NCBI RefSeq assembly: GCF_017921975.2
Contig: NZ_JAGEMO020000004.1
Coordinates: forward strand, 62,001-126,000
DNA length: 64,000 bases
Reading direction: 5' to 3'
From: Hymenobacter terricola
GTDB lineage: Bacteria > Bacteroidota > Bacteroidia > Cytophagales > Hymenobacteraceae
A program made the translations under genes and the position numbers. Position 1 is the stretch's first letter. Every line of letters starts with the position of its first letter. The notes below the pieces were generated by a model. It saw only the letters and a list, made by a program, of their open reading frames with translations, was not told the DNA's origin and searched no databases. Below, piece by piece: positions 1-8,219 of the stretch.

Positions 1-504
1 GGCATCAAGGAGATGGTTTATTACGCCTTCGTCCGGCGAATCAAAACCGTAACGCTGCTGTATCACCTCGACTACGTGCGCACTGAAGTCGACGAGTTGC
101 TGGAGCGCGAATTGGCCTGGAAAAGCCCGGGCGCGCACTATTTTGATGACCTCTACCAAAGCCTTATTTATTACCTCAACCGCGTCAAGTTCAATATCGA
201 CCGGCGGCTATTTAATTATTCGGCCCTGGTGCGCTCGGGCCAAATGAGCCGGGAAGTGGCCCTGGACCGTATTTCCCGCATCAATTCCATCGAGGACGAT
301 GCGGTCATAGCCCTCTGCATAAAGCGCCTGGGCCTGACAAGGGCAGAATTTGATAACATGGTGGCCGCACCGCCCAAAACATTTCACGACTACCCCAACA
401 GCTACGCGTTTCTGCGGCTGTTCAAGTGGCCCATTAAGCTGATGAGCCGGTTGAATCTGATTCCAGAATCGGCTTACGACAAGTTCTTTAATTGCGGCAC
501 CTGA
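1..504 (+). CDS. N-acetyl sugar amidotransferase, C-terminal part (gene cut by window start)
   Basis: The frame is open from base 1 (GIKEM...), so the start lies upstream of the window and the ATG at 13 is internal. The last 167 residues resemble the C-terminus of the WbpG/PseA/LegA-type amidotransferases, which use ammonia to aminate N-acetylated sugars for surface glycans. The segment has the family's Tyr/Arg-rich character (YYAFVRRIKT, RLFNYSALVRSGQMSREVAL) but lacks the N-terminal PP-loop ATP site, so identification rests on similarity of the tail alone. A strong hairpin terminator follows 13 bases after the stop. A partner glycan locus would lie to the left of the window. Confidence 0.7.
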   Translation, partial: GIKEMVYYAFVRRIKTVTLLYHLDYVRTEVDELLERELAWKSPGAHYFDDLYQSLIYYLNRVKFNIDRRLFNYSALVRSGQMSREVALDRISRINSIEDDAVIALCIKRLGLTRAEFDNMVAAPPKTFHDYPNSYAFLRLFKWPIKLMSRLNLIPESAYDKFFNCGT

Positions 505-516
505 ACTTTTGTGCGC

Positions 517-550
517 AAAAAAGGCCGCTTCCTGAGAAGCGGCCTTTTTT
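517..550. terminator. Bidirectional hairpin terminator
   Basis: A 15-base perfect stem (aaaaaaggccgcttc / gaagcggcctttttt) with a ctga loop lies between the amidotransferase and the convergent ferredoxin gene. It has A and T runs on both sides and can serve both strands. Confidence 0.85.
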
Positions 551-571
551 GTCGGGTATTGGCAGAAAAAG

Positions 572-922
572 CTACGCGGCGATGTGCAGCCACTCTTTCT
601 TTTCCAGCAGACGCTCGCGGGTTTCGCGGTAGTCCGGGTCATCCACGCAGCAATCCACGGGGCACACGGCAGCGCACTGCGGCTCTTCGTGGAAGCCCAC
701 GCATTCGGTGCACTTATCCGATACGATGTAGTAGTATTCGTCCGAAACCGGGGTTTGTGGGGCCGTACCGGCTACTATGCTGCCGTCGGCGGCAGCCACC
801 TCTTTGAGGCTTGTGCCGTCGGACCAGCGCCATTGGGCACCGCCTTCGTAAATGGCATTGTTGGGGCATTCCGGCTCGCAGGCACCACAGTTGATGCACT
901 CGTCGGTTATCATGATGGCCAT
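572..922 (-). CDS. 4Fe-4S dicluster ferredoxin
   Basis: A 116-residue electron carrier for two [4Fe-4S] clusters. The first motif, [12 protein letters not shown], places Cys at 9, 12, 15 and 19. The second, with Cys 71, 74, 83 and 87, has the extended CxxCxGxxxxPxC spacing of Allochromatium-type ferredoxins, and two further Cys at 91-92 follow. The start MAIMITDEC is typical of the family. It is divergent from an acyl-CoA reductase gene, an arrangement I recall from other Bacteroidota. A physical or redox link between the two is only an inference. Confidence 0.92.
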   Translation of the reverse strand: MAIMITDECINCGACEPECPNNAIYEGGAQWRWSDGTSLKEVAAADGSIVAGTAPQTPVSDEYYYIVSDKCTECVGFHEEPQCAAVCPVDCCVDDPDYRETRERLLEKKEWLHIAA

Positions 923-1012
923 GGGGCGTCGGGGGGTCTGGGTGAAGAAGAACCAAAGCGGAACGAGCAGGCTTTACGTAAAACGCTCGCGCCGCGCCGT
1001 CCTTTGGGCCTA

Positions 1013-1020
1013 CAAAATTA
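1013..1020 (-). promoter_or_regulatory. Possible -7 element of the ferredoxin promoter
   Basis: Reading on the minus strand gives TAATTTTG, an exact match to the Bacteroidota -7 consensus TANNTTTG, 91 bases upstream of the ferredoxin ATG. I found no convincing -33 TTG at the right spacing. Confidence 0.35.
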
Positions 1021-1114
1021 ACCAACAACGGGCGGGTTTGCATGGTTTGACCCAATTTTGCCGGGTATTCTTCTGCCGTCCCCGGGAAACTGCCCGGCCC
1101 GCCCCACTTTTTAT

Positions 1115-2128
1115 ATGAATCACGCCGAACGTTTAGCTGCCTTTATTGCCCTGGGCCAGCGCCTTGCCACCCTTCCTGCCGACGAGCTGACTACCCTGGC
1201 GGCCCGCGCCCGTAACCAAAACGCCTGGTTCGACGAGCCGAGCGTGACTGCCGCCGTGGCCGGCATTGCGCACCTGCTGGCCGAGGAACCGCTGCGGCGC
1301 TGGGCGGCGCGCTACCCGCCCGAGCCCACCACCGTGCACCGCATCGGCGTGGTGATGGCCGGCAACATTCCCCTGGTTGGTTTTCATGATATGCTGTGCG
1401 TGCTGCTCAGCGGCCACGTGTTGCAGGCCAAGCTCAGCGCTTCGGATACCGTACTGATGACCTGGGCGATAGAGGGGCTAACCCGGCTGGAACCGCGCTT
1501 CGCGGACTTCATTCAGGTGCTGCCCCGACTGAACGAGGCCGAAGCCTTTGTTGCCACCGGCTCGGACAATACGGCGCGCTACTTTGAATTTTATTTTGGC
1601 AAAAAGCCGCACCTCATTCGTCGCAATCGCACCAGCGTGGCCGTGCTCACGGGCCAGGAAACCAGCGCGGAGCTGGCCCTGCTGGGGCCCGATATTTTCC
1701 AGTATTACGGCCTGGGCTGCCGCAACGTGAGCAAGCTGTTTGTGCCCGAAGGCTACGATTTTGTTCCCTTGCTGGATGCCCTGCAGGTGTGCGAGGGCGT
1801 GCTCAACCACCACAAATACAACAATAACTACGACTACAACAAGAGCATTCTGCTGGTGAACCGGGTGCCGCATTTCGACAACGGCTTTTTTCTGATTACC
1901 CGCGACCCGAAGCTGGTTTCGCCCATTTCGATGGTGTACTACGCCGAATACACTAGCGAAATCGACCTCGTGGACCAGCTCACCGACGTGGCGGCCCAAA
2001 CGCAGTGCGTGGTGTCGGCCGGGGGGCGGTTTGCGGGCAGTATGCCGTTTGGCCAAGCCCAGTCGCCCGGCGTGGCCGAGTACGCCGACCGCGTGGACAC
2101 AATGGAATTTCTGGCCCAGCTACCCTAA
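1115..2128 (+). CDS. Acyl-CoA reductase, LuxC family
   Basis: A 337-residue cytoplasmic protein of the LuxC/acyl-CoA reductase family, which reduces fatty acyl groups (acyl-CoA or acyl-enzyme) to aldehydes with NADPH. The ATG at 1115 (MNHAERLAAF) was chosen over an upstream in-frame codon because the preceding residues are low-complexity and Pro-rich. Visible motifs are a glycine-containing GVVMAGNIPLVGFHD segment (residues 78-92) and YYGLGCRNVSKLFVP, whose Cys202 is the likely catalytic thiol. It is shorter than LuxC (about 480), as is usual for the Bacteroidota version. The physiological substrate is unknown. Confidence 0.8.
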   Translation: MNHAERLAAFIALGQRLATLPADELTTLAARARNQNAWFDEPSVTAAVAGIAHLLAEEPLRRWAARYPPEPTTVHRIGVVMAGNIPLVGFHDMLCVLLSGHVLQAKLSASDTVLMTWAIEGLTRLEPRFADFIQVLPRLNEAEAFVATGSDNTARYFEFYFGKKPHLIRRNRTSVAVLTGQETSAELALLGPDIFQYYGLGCRNVSKLFVPEGYDFVPLLDALQVCEGVLNHHKYNNNYDYNKSILLVNRVPHFDNGFFLITRDPKLVSPISMVYYAEYTSEIDLVDQLTDVAAQTQCVVSAGGRFAGSMPFGQAQSPGVAEYADRVDTMEFLAQLP

Positions 2129-2236
2129 ATTTTTTTTGGCAAAAGCGTAGACTGACGCGGTTTATTTACCGTTTATGGCTGTGTCCGGGCCATTTTTTCC
2201 GCCCGGCATTTCCACCCCCTCGCTTCATCCCTTGCC

Positions 2237-2542
2237 ATGTCGTTTACATCATCCGCAGCAACCGTCGAAATCGTTGAAAAAGAAGACTTAACCACCATGC
2301 ACTTCGCTCACGACGATGTATTGACCGACGAAACGGCCCGCCAGCACCGCCGGGCCGATGCCGAACGGGCTGTGACCCTCGGCAACGCTTACCACGGCAA
2401 GCTGGATATTTATTTTCAAACCGCTGACGGGGTCACCAAGCGCATGGCCACCACCGTTTGGGCCGCCGATGCCAACCACATCACCCTCAAGTCGGGCGCT
2501 TCGTTGCCGCTGCGTGCAGTGTTGGGCTTCGATTTTTACTAA
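2237..2542 (+). CDS. Conserved hypothetical protein (101 aa)
   Basis: A small soluble protein that I do not recognise. The N-terminus is Ser/Thr-rich. The core, from about residue 30, reads as a beta-rich domain (YHGKLDIYFQTADGVTKRMATTVW) ending in LRAVLGFDFY. It resembles short uncharacterised Hymenobacter proteins in composition. The ATG at 2237 is used here, but Met21 (2297) could equally be the start. It stands alone, and its 3' end is 5 bases from the convergent nucleoside phosphorylase. Confidence 0.6.
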   Translation: MSFTSSAATVEIVEKEDLTTMHFAHDDVLTDETARQHRRADAERAVTLGNAYHGKLDIYFQTADGVTKRMATTVWAADANHITLKSGASLPLRAVLGFDFY

Positions 2543-2547
2543 TCCGG

Positions 2548-3417
2548 CTAAATCCGTGATAAGGTGCGCTCAATCATGGCATCGACCACGGCCCCGGCGT
2601 TTTCAGCGAATTCGCCGGTAGCCCGGTTGGCCACGATGGCATTCAGGGAAAGGACTTCATGGCCCAGCAGGCGGCCTAGGGCATAATAGCCGGCCGTTTC
2701 CATCTCAAAATTGCTGAGGCGGAATTCCCCCTCCGCACTTTGGTGACGGAAGTTCTGGAGCCGGCTGATGTAGTCGGGCTGGCGCAAATCGAGGCGCAGG
2801 CTGCGGCCCTGCGGCCCGTAAAAGCCCGGGCAAGTGAGGGTGTTGCCCATCGTCATGCCCGCGCCCAGCTGCTCCCGCAACAGGTCGGAGCCCCGCACCA
2901 CGTAGGGCGCGTAGGGCAGCGCCAGCGCCTGCTGCAGCTCGGTGGCAATTTCGGTTTCCAGGCCGGTTTCCATCAAGGGGTAGAATTGCATAAGGCTGTC
3001 GAGGCCGACGGCGTGCTCGGTGGCCAGCATCGTGCCAATGGGTACATCGGCCTGCAAGCTGCCGCTGGTGCCCAGCCGAATGATGCGCAGGCTGAGCCGC
3101 TCCTCAACCGGGCGCACGGTGCGGGCCATGAAGTCGATGTTGACCAGCGCATCCAGTTCGTTCATCACGATGTCGATGTTGTCGGTGCCCATGCCGGTGC
3201 TGAGCACGGTGAGGCGCTTGCCGCGGTAGTAGCCCACGTGGGTCACAAACTCGCGGTGCGTGCCCTCAAACTCGATGGAGTCGAAATGCCGGCTCACCTG
3301 CGCCACCCGGCCGGGGTCGCCCACGGTCAGGATGGTGTCGGAAATGTGGTCGGGCAGCAGGTTGAGGTGGTAAATGCTGCCGTCGGGGTTGAGGATGAGC
3401 TCGGAAGAGGGAATCAT
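2548..3417 (-). CDS. Nucleoside phosphorylase (uridine phosphorylase-like)
   Basis: A 289-residue member of the PNP/UDP phosphorylase family, which splits nucleosides with phosphate into base and ribose-1-phosphate for salvage. The GDPGRV motif at 33-38 matches the N-terminal phosphate-binding GDPxR of uridine phosphorylases. TGMGTDNIDI and GTSGSLQADVPIGT are the central family motifs, and FEMETAGYY is the ribose/base-contacting segment. Length and overall order agree with uridine phosphorylase-like enzymes. Base specificity cannot be set from sequence alone. Confidence 0.85.
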   Translation of the reverse strand: MIPSSELILNPDGSIYHLNLLPDHISDTILTVGDPGRVAQVSRHFDSIEFEGTHREFVTHVGYYRGKRLTVLSTGMGTDNIDIVMNELDALVNIDFMARTVRPVEERLSLRIIRLGTSGSLQADVPIGTMLATEHAVGLDSLMQFYPLMETGLETEIATELQQALALPYAPYVVRGSDLLREQLGAGMTMGNTLTCPGFYGPQGRSLRLDLRQPDYISRLQNFRHQSAEGEFRLSNFEMETAGYYALGRLLGHEVLSLNAIVANRATGEFAENAGAVVDAMIERTLSRI

Positions 3418-3525
3418 AATGTGAATTAAGAATTAAGAATTAAGAAGGAAGAATTCAAAATGAGAGGTTAAAACTGTCGCATACGACGACCTATTTTTAC
3501 TTCTTCATTCTTAGTTGCTACTTCT
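3418..3525. repeat. AT-rich short repeats (gaattaa/aagaatt)
   Basis: This intergenic stretch holds three head-to-tail copies of the 7-mer gaattaa (about 3423-3443) followed by gaaggaagaattc, and cttcttcattctt near its other end. It is far more AT-rich than the neighbouring genes. Similar low-complexity spacers recur at 4620-4700, 26087-26167 and 33759-33863. Confidence 0.6.
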
Positions 3526-4467
3526 TCACTTGGCGTAGGAGGCGAGCCCCTGGGCGGGGTTGTAGTGGTTGCTGAGTTTGGGATATGCGCCGGTGCCGTC
3601 ATACGCCCGCTTGTCGGGGTGGGTGGTGCAGGCTTCGGAGCAGGCACCTTGCAGCGTTTCGCCGCAGGCTTCGCAGAGTGGCAGGTGGGCGTTGCAGTGC
3701 GGGTTGGCGCAGTTAACGAGGCGGTTGCTGGGCTGCTGGCAGTGCTGGCAGCGCGAAATCACGGTGGGATTTACGCGGTTCACGTCCACGGCCACGCGGT
3801 TGTCGAATACGTAGCACTGGCCATCGAAGTCCTCGCCGCCCGCCTCAATGCCGTACTTGATGATGCCGCCGTGCAGCTGGTACACGTTTTCGAAACCTTG
3901 CTCCAACAGGAATGCGCTGGCTTTTTCGCACTTCACGCCACCGGTGCAGTAGGTCAGAATTTTCTTATCCTTGAACTCCATCAGCCGCTCCACCCGCTCG
4001 GGGAAGTCGCGGAAGTTTTCCATGTCCAGCGTCACGGCATTTTTGAAGCGGCCGAGGTTGTACTCATAATCCGAGCGCACGTCTACCACCACCACGTCGT
4101 CGCGGTCCTTCAGGGCCTTAAATTCTTCGGGCGAAAGGTGCTGGCCGGTTTTCTCGTGCGGCCGCACGTGGCGCAGGCTGCTGTGCACGATTTCGGGCTT
4201 CACCCGCACGTGCAGCTTCTGGAAAGTGTGGGCCGGCACCTCGTCCACTTTGAATTCGAGGGCGGCGAAGCGCGGGTCGGCCTTCACGACAGCCATGTAA
4301 CGCGCGCAGCTTTCGTGGGTGCCGGACACGGTTCCGTTCAGCCCCTCGGCGGCCACGATGATGCGCCCGCGCAAGTCCAGCTCCAGGCACAGGCGGTGAT
4401 GCTCGTCCCGAAACTGCTCCGGGCTGTCGAGCGGTGTATAGCAGTAATAAAGAAGAACCTGATACAT
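3526..4467 (-). CDS. trhO: tRNA uridine(34) hydroxylase, rhodanese domain (TrhO/YceA)
   Basis: A 313-residue enzyme that makes 5-hydroxyuridine at the wobble position of tRNAs in an oxygen-dependent reaction. The N-terminal acylphosphatase-like UPF0176 domain (EGLNGTVSGT, about 41-50) is followed by a rhodanese domain with VVDVRSDYEY and the active-site loop CTGGVKCEKAS (Cys174, Cys180). The C-terminus adds a Cys-rich segment with several CxxC and CxxxC pairs, likely metal-binding, as is common in this family. The start MYQVLLYYCYT fits the family. Confidence 0.92.
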   Translation of the reverse strand: MYQVLLYYCYTPLDSPEQFRDEHHRLCLELDLRGRIIVAAEGLNGTVSGTHESCARYMAVVKADPRFAALEFKVDEVPAHTFQKLHVRVKPEIVHSSLRHVRPHEKTGQHLSPEEFKALKDRDDVVVVDVRSDYEYNLGRFKNAVTLDMENFRDFPERVERLMEFKDKKILTYCTGGVKCEKASAFLLEQGFENVYQLHGGIIKYGIEAGGEDFDGQCYVFDNRVAVDVNRVNPTVISRCQHCQQPSNRLVNCANPHCNAHLPLCEACGETLQGACSEACTTHPDKRAYDGTGAYPKLSNHYNPAQGLASYAK

Positions 4468-4517
4468 GTTAAGCTATGAGTTAAAAAATGAAGCTGTTTA
4501 GGAATTCACCAGAACAT

Positions 4518-4571
4518 TTGCGTCTCGTCGTTGAACGACAAAGGCGGGATTCGTTCAACGACGAGACGCAA
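4518..4571. repeat. Perfect 21-bp inverted repeat (tgcgtctcgtcg type)
   Basis: The arms 4518-4538 and 4551-4571 are perfect reverse complements around a 12-base loop. It lies 50 bases upstream of the trhO start and 130 bases past the neuD-like gene's stop. The flank actatgcgtctctac partly repeats the arm. No T-run follows, so it is more like a dispersed palindromic element than a simple terminator. Confidence 0.75.
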
Positions 4572-4700
4572 CTATGCGTCTCTACATCCTCGAACTGAAT
4601 TTCTAACCAGCTTCAATATGAGTTATGAATTACCAGTTATAAGTAAGTCGGCCCGCCGATGGAAACTCACAACTCATAATTTTTAACTCATAATTCCCTT

Positions 4701-5333
4701 TTACACTTTCACGGCCGGGTTGCCAAATACCGTTTGACCGTTCGGCACATCGGCCACCACCACCGAGCCCGCGCCAATGCGCGCTTTGTCGCCGACTTTG
4801 ACCCCGGCCACCACCACGGCCCCGGCCCCGATGAAAGCCAGCTCGCCCACCTGCGCATCGGCCCCGATGAGGGCACCGCTGCCCAGCTGCGCAAAGTCAC
4901 CAACGGTGGCGCGGGCTTCAATCACGGCGTTGGCGCCCACCAGGCAGCCGTCGCCGAGGATGGCGGTGGCAGCCACTACCGCATTGGGCCCCACGTAGTT
5001 GCCGTGGCCCAGCGTGGCGTGCCCCGATACGCTGGCACGCTGATGTATGGCGTTCACGGGCACGGCTTCGTACTCCGTGCGCAGCATTTGGGTGAGGCTG
5101 CGGCGGCTCGCGGTATCTTCGGTGGCCACAAACACTTCGCATTTTTTACCGAGGAGCTTCAGCAGCTCGCCGTCGTCGGTGTTGCCCATCACGGGCACAT
5201 CGAGCAATTCGGTGCCTTGCAGCTTTTTGTCGTCGTCGAGCAGGCAGTACACCACAACATCGTTGGAGAGAAACGCGTCGAGGGCGGCGGTGCCAACTGT
5301 TTGGGCACCAAGAATGATAACGGGGTTTTCCAT
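4701..5333 (-). CDS. NeuD/PglD-family sugar O- or N-acyltransferase
   Basis: A 210-residue left-handed beta-helix acetyltransferase. The ATG at 5333 (MENPVIILGAQ) opens directly into the N-terminal Rossmann-like PglD_N domain, so upstream in-frame codons were discarded. From about residue 95 hexapeptide repeats run to the end (NYVGPNAVVAA, CLVGANAVIEA, ALIGADAQVG, ARIGAGSVVVA), closing with FGNPAVKV. The family acetylates amino-sugars or sialic-like sugars using acetyl-CoA. It lies in the same direction as a membrane protein gene and near a glycan amidotransferase, which suggests surface-glycan modification. Confidence 0.85.
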   Translation of the reverse strand: MENPVIILGAQTVGTAALDAFLSNDVVVYCLLDDDKKLQGTELLDVPVMGNTDDGELLKLLGKKCEVFVATEDTASRRSLTQMLRTEYEAVPVNAIHQRASVSGHATLGHGNYVGPNAVVAATAILGDGCLVGANAVIEARATVGDFAQLGSGALIGADAQVGELAFIGAGAVVVAGVKVGDKARIGAGSVVVADVPNGQTVFGNPAVKV

Positions 5334-5402
5334 GGGTGGGGTTTCGGAGTGCGGGGCCAATTGGCCAGCGGCAACGGGCCGCCGGAATTTCGCCTGGAAA
5401 GG

Positions 5403-5410
5403 CAAAGGTA
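5403..5410 (-). promoter_or_regulatory. Possible -7 element for the neuD-like gene
   Basis: On the minus strand this reads TACCTTTG, an exact TANNTTTG match, 70 bases upstream of the acyltransferase ATG and in the 100-base gap behind the membrane protein gene. No clear -33 partner was found. Confidence 0.35.
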
Positions 5411-5433
5411 CGGCAACCGCCGCAGGAGCTGTT

Positions 5434-6765
5434 TTATGCGGGAACCTTCGGCGCCAGGGCAGCAGGCCAACCGCGCTGATTGTTCAAACCAAGGCGCCGG
5501 AAGGCGGCGGCCGCGTAATCGTTTTGCAGCAGCAGCAGCAGCAAATAAGGCGTCATAACGCTCCGGTAGCGGTGCAAGGTGCCCAGATTGGCAGTGCTTA
5601 TGCCCAAAAGCGCGGCCAGCGCCAAACACTGAATAACCAACGCCAGGACCAGGCCAAAAGGCAGATGCCCATATTTACCGCGCCAAGCCGCCAGCAGAGC
5701 CGCGGCCAATGTACTCAGGAGCAGCAAGTTTTCAAGGCCGGCAAGGATGTATGGCCCTTCGAACGACTCACCCAGCCAAGGCCGCGTAAGGGTGTTTGCA
5801 ATTGCCTGAGGAACGTGGCGCAGGACGCTTTCGGGAGTGGGCCGCAGGTCCGGATAATCGATAAAGGTTTTTCCAGCCGATGCGTGGACGCCCTGAGTGC
5901 GCATATACATCAGCTGGCTGGTGAACTTATTCAGCCGGAAAACGATGCTCACCTCCGAAGCTACCCAGGCACCACCACTCAGCACCAGCACAGCCACCCC
6001 TACTTGCAACCACCGGCTGCGAACAAGCCCTAAGCGTTGCAGCACGCTCACGACAATCAACACGGTTAAACCACCAAAAAGCGGCACAGCGAAGAAGTAG
6101 CGCATTTTAAAATGCAGTATTCCCAGCAAGAGCAGGCCCGTAATTCCTAACCAAAGCCTGGTCCCCGTCACCCTTTTCCCTCCATAAAACAGCTCGATAA
6201 ACACCGCTAGCATCCAGGCTCCGCTCCCCAGAACCACCGATTCTTTCACAATTCCTGATGCCCAATAAATGACCGATGGCCAGAGCACAAAGGCAAGCAT
6301 TCCGGCCGCGACCGGCGTTTTTGGAAACGTCTGGCTCAGAGCTCGCACCAGTTGCCAACACCCCACAAAGCAGAAAATTGACAGATACACTGCATTGAGC
6401 CAATTGGTGCCCATTGAAGCCAAATTGGTAACGCCCAGCACTTTGGCAAAAAAGAAAGTGTTGGACATTCCGTAAAAAACCACTTCCCTTCCTGCGAAAC
6501 GCATTTCGTCACTCCCCAGCGTATGAATTGCGGCCGCCGGGTCGACCCAAAACTGGGCCGTCAGCAGCCGCCCATAGCCACTCATGCGTTCGGCATCCTG
6601 GACCAAATGCCGGGCGTGCACGATGCCAACCAGCAGCCGCGCTCCCAACCCGAAAGCCAGGGCCGCCCGCACCCAGCCCCGCGCCTGCCGCCACTGCCGC
6701 CCCAGCCACGGCAGCAGCACGGCCAGCAGGGCGGCATTGAGGAAAATAGCCAGCGCCATCTTCAT
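5434..6765 (-). CDS. Polytopic membrane protein, glycosyltransferase/polymerase-like, unknown function
   Basis: A 443-residue inner-membrane protein with roughly ten hydrophobic segments spread over its whole length. A hydrophilic loop (about 255-330; MRTQGVHASAGKTF, DYPDLRPTPESVLRHVPQ) separates the last helices. The overall layout resembles O-antigen polymerase or GT-C type proteins, but I see no diagnostic motif and do not assign an activity. The ATG at 6765 overlaps the upstream stop as ATGA, so translation is probably coupled to the DUF2851 gene. The downstream neuD-like gene supports a glycan-related role by inference. Confidence 0.7.
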   Translation of the reverse strand: MKMALAIFLNAALLAVLLPWLGRQWRQARGWVRAALAFGLGARLLVGIVHARHLVQDAERMSGYGRLLTAQFWVDPAAAIHTLGSDEMRFAGREVVFYGMSNTFFFAKVLGVTNLASMGTNWLNAVYLSIFCFVGCWQLVRALSQTFPKTPVAAGMLAFVLWPSVIYWASGIVKESVVLGSGAWMLAVFIELFYGGKRVTGTRLWLGITGLLLLGILHFKMRYFFAVPLFGGLTVLIVVSVLQRLGLVRSRWLQVGVAVLVLSGGAWVASEVSIVFRLNKFTSQLMYMRTQGVHASAGKTFIDYPDLRPTPESVLRHVPQAIANTLTRPWLGESFEGPYILAGLENLLLLSTLAAALLAAWRGKYGHLPFGLVLALVIQCLALAALLGISTANLGTLHRYRSVMTPYLLLLLLQNDYAAAAFRRLGLNNQRGWPAALAPKVPA

Positions 6766-8063
6766 CGGGCCACCCGGGGCTGCTGCACCAGGCGGCTGCC
6801 AATGGCGCAGTGCAGGCAGCGGCGCGGGGTGCAATAGTTCTTGTGCAACGCCAACAAGCCCTGCGAATCGGCGGCCGTGCGGTGGGCAAAGCCCAGGGCA
6901 GCATACACGTCGGTGTACTGGTTATGTTCAGCCGGCAATTCGCTGAGCAACGCTACGCTGCTTTCGACCAGCGCGGGCTGGCCCACGTGCCGGGCGTAGG
7001 CCACGCGCAACGGCACCACCACGTTGGTGATGAGCAAATCGGTGCTGCTTTTGCCCAGGGCCGGCACCTTGCCCGGCCGGCCGGGCCGGAAGTGCGTGCG
7101 CCAATACTCCGGCACCGGAGCGCGAAAAAACTCCGTGAGCGCGGCTACGCTTTGTGCCGTCAGCAAGGCATCGAACAGGGCCGGGCGGGCGTGCAGCAAG
7201 CCCGCAAGCTGGCCCAGCCGCACCGGTGGAAAATTGGCCGGCCGCAGGCGCAGGTAGTTCCAGTCGTGCACCGCCAGAGCGGCCGCGCCCAGGGCGTATT
7301 TGTGCCGCAGAAACTCGTATTCCTGCTTCAAGTCCTGAATGTACTTGTCAGCCACAGTTTCCTCATTATCAACAAGAAATCCGGCCTGCCCAAACAGTAA
7401 CGCCTCTAGTTGCCGCTGGTCGTGGCGGTGGCGGCGCAGCACGGCCAGGGGCAGGGCTTTGGCCAGCTGGGTCAGGGGCTCACTGTTTTTCTGGAAGCCG
7501 AATGCCGCCATCAAGGCGTGGTAAGTGGTGGCTTCCCAGTCCTGAGCCAGGTGCTGGTGCAGCGCCATGATGGCGTCGGCTTTGTGCTCGACGCGCTCCA
7601 TCAGGGCGCGCTCGGTCATCATCGTTTTGGTAATTTCAGCCACCAGACCGAGCAGCGGAGCACAGGGCAAGGACGCGACTGCGGGAGCCTCTACCAGGGC
7701 GTGGTAGCGCGCCAACAGCTCGGGCGCCAGGCGGGCTTGCAGCGCCAGGGCCGGGATGCGGCTGCCGTTGGTGCGGGCCACATCGGCATCGTGGCTGCCC
7801 ACGACGTGCAGGATTACCTGGTCGTACTTGGGGTCAGTCTGGTGGCTATGCCGGACCCAGTCCGAGGCGCGCAGATGGATTTCCACGGCCCCGTTCCATT
7901 CCACTTCGCCGAGGCGCAGGCGGGCATTGAGGAAGTCGGGGCCGGCGTCGGCGTTGCGGTGGCCGGGACGGAGTACCTGGATTTCCTCCCCCCCGGCCGT
8001 GCGCAAGTCGGCCTTATCGAAATACTGGTGCTGCCAGACGTAGTGGAGGAAATCTTCGCGCAT
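6762..8063 (-). CDS. DUF2851 family protein
   Basis: A 433-residue soluble protein of the uncharacterised DUF2851 family, common in Bacteroidota. The typical opening MREDFLHYVWQHQYFDK and the conserved GHRNADAGPDFLNARLRLG and WNGAVEIHLRASDWVRHSH segments (about 34-70) are present, and the length fits. The family has features suggestive of a nuclease-like core, but its function is not established. It overlaps the following membrane protein gene by four bases (ATGA), so they form one transcript. Confidence 0.88.
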   Translation of the reverse strand: MREDFLHYVWQHQYFDKADLRTAGGEEIQVLRPGHRNADAGPDFLNARLRLGEVEWNGAVEIHLRASDWVRHSHQTDPKYDQVILHVVGSHDADVARTNGSRIPALALQARLAPELLARYHALVEAPAVASLPCAPLLGLVAEITKTMMTERALMERVEHKADAIMALHQHLAQDWEATTYHALMAAFGFQKNSEPLTQLAKALPLAVLRRHRHDQRQLEALLFGQAGFLVDNEETVADKYIQDLKQEYEFLRHKYALGAAALAVHDWNYLRLRPANFPPVRLGQLAGLLHARPALFDALLTAQSVAALTEFFRAPVPEYWRTHFRPGRPGKVPALGKSSTDLLITNVVVPLRVAYARHVGQPALVESSVALLSELPAEHNQYTDVYAALGFAHRTAADSQGLLALHKNYCTPRRCLHCAIGSRLVQQPRVAR

Positions 8064-8076
8064 GGCGGTAAAATTA

Positions 8077-8198
8077 GTTGTCAGTTACTCATTGTCAGTT
8101 GTTAGTTCAGGAACCAGCGCCTGGGCCGCAAAAAACACAAGCGGCCCGCTCCTTCAAAGAGCGGGCCGCGGTTCAGTATCAGCCTGACAACTGACAAC
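8077..8198. repeat. gttgtcagtt inverted repeats flanking a terminator
   Basis: gttgtcagtt (8077-8086) and its complement aactgacaac (8189-8198) bracket the terminator at 8141-8169, with more partial copies of tgtcagttgtta around them. The same motif recurs as an inverted pair at 46166-46177/46255-46266. Confidence 0.6.
8141..8169 (-). terminator. Hairpin terminator downstream of the LolA-like gene
   Basis: A GC-rich stem gcggcccgctc / gagcgggccgc with a 7-base loop lies about 50 bases past the stop of the lolA-like gene. On the minus strand it is followed, across a few bases, by a T-run (complement of gccgcaaaaaacac). Confidence 0.7.
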
Positions 8199-8219
8199 GA
8201 GCAACTGACAACCAAACAC

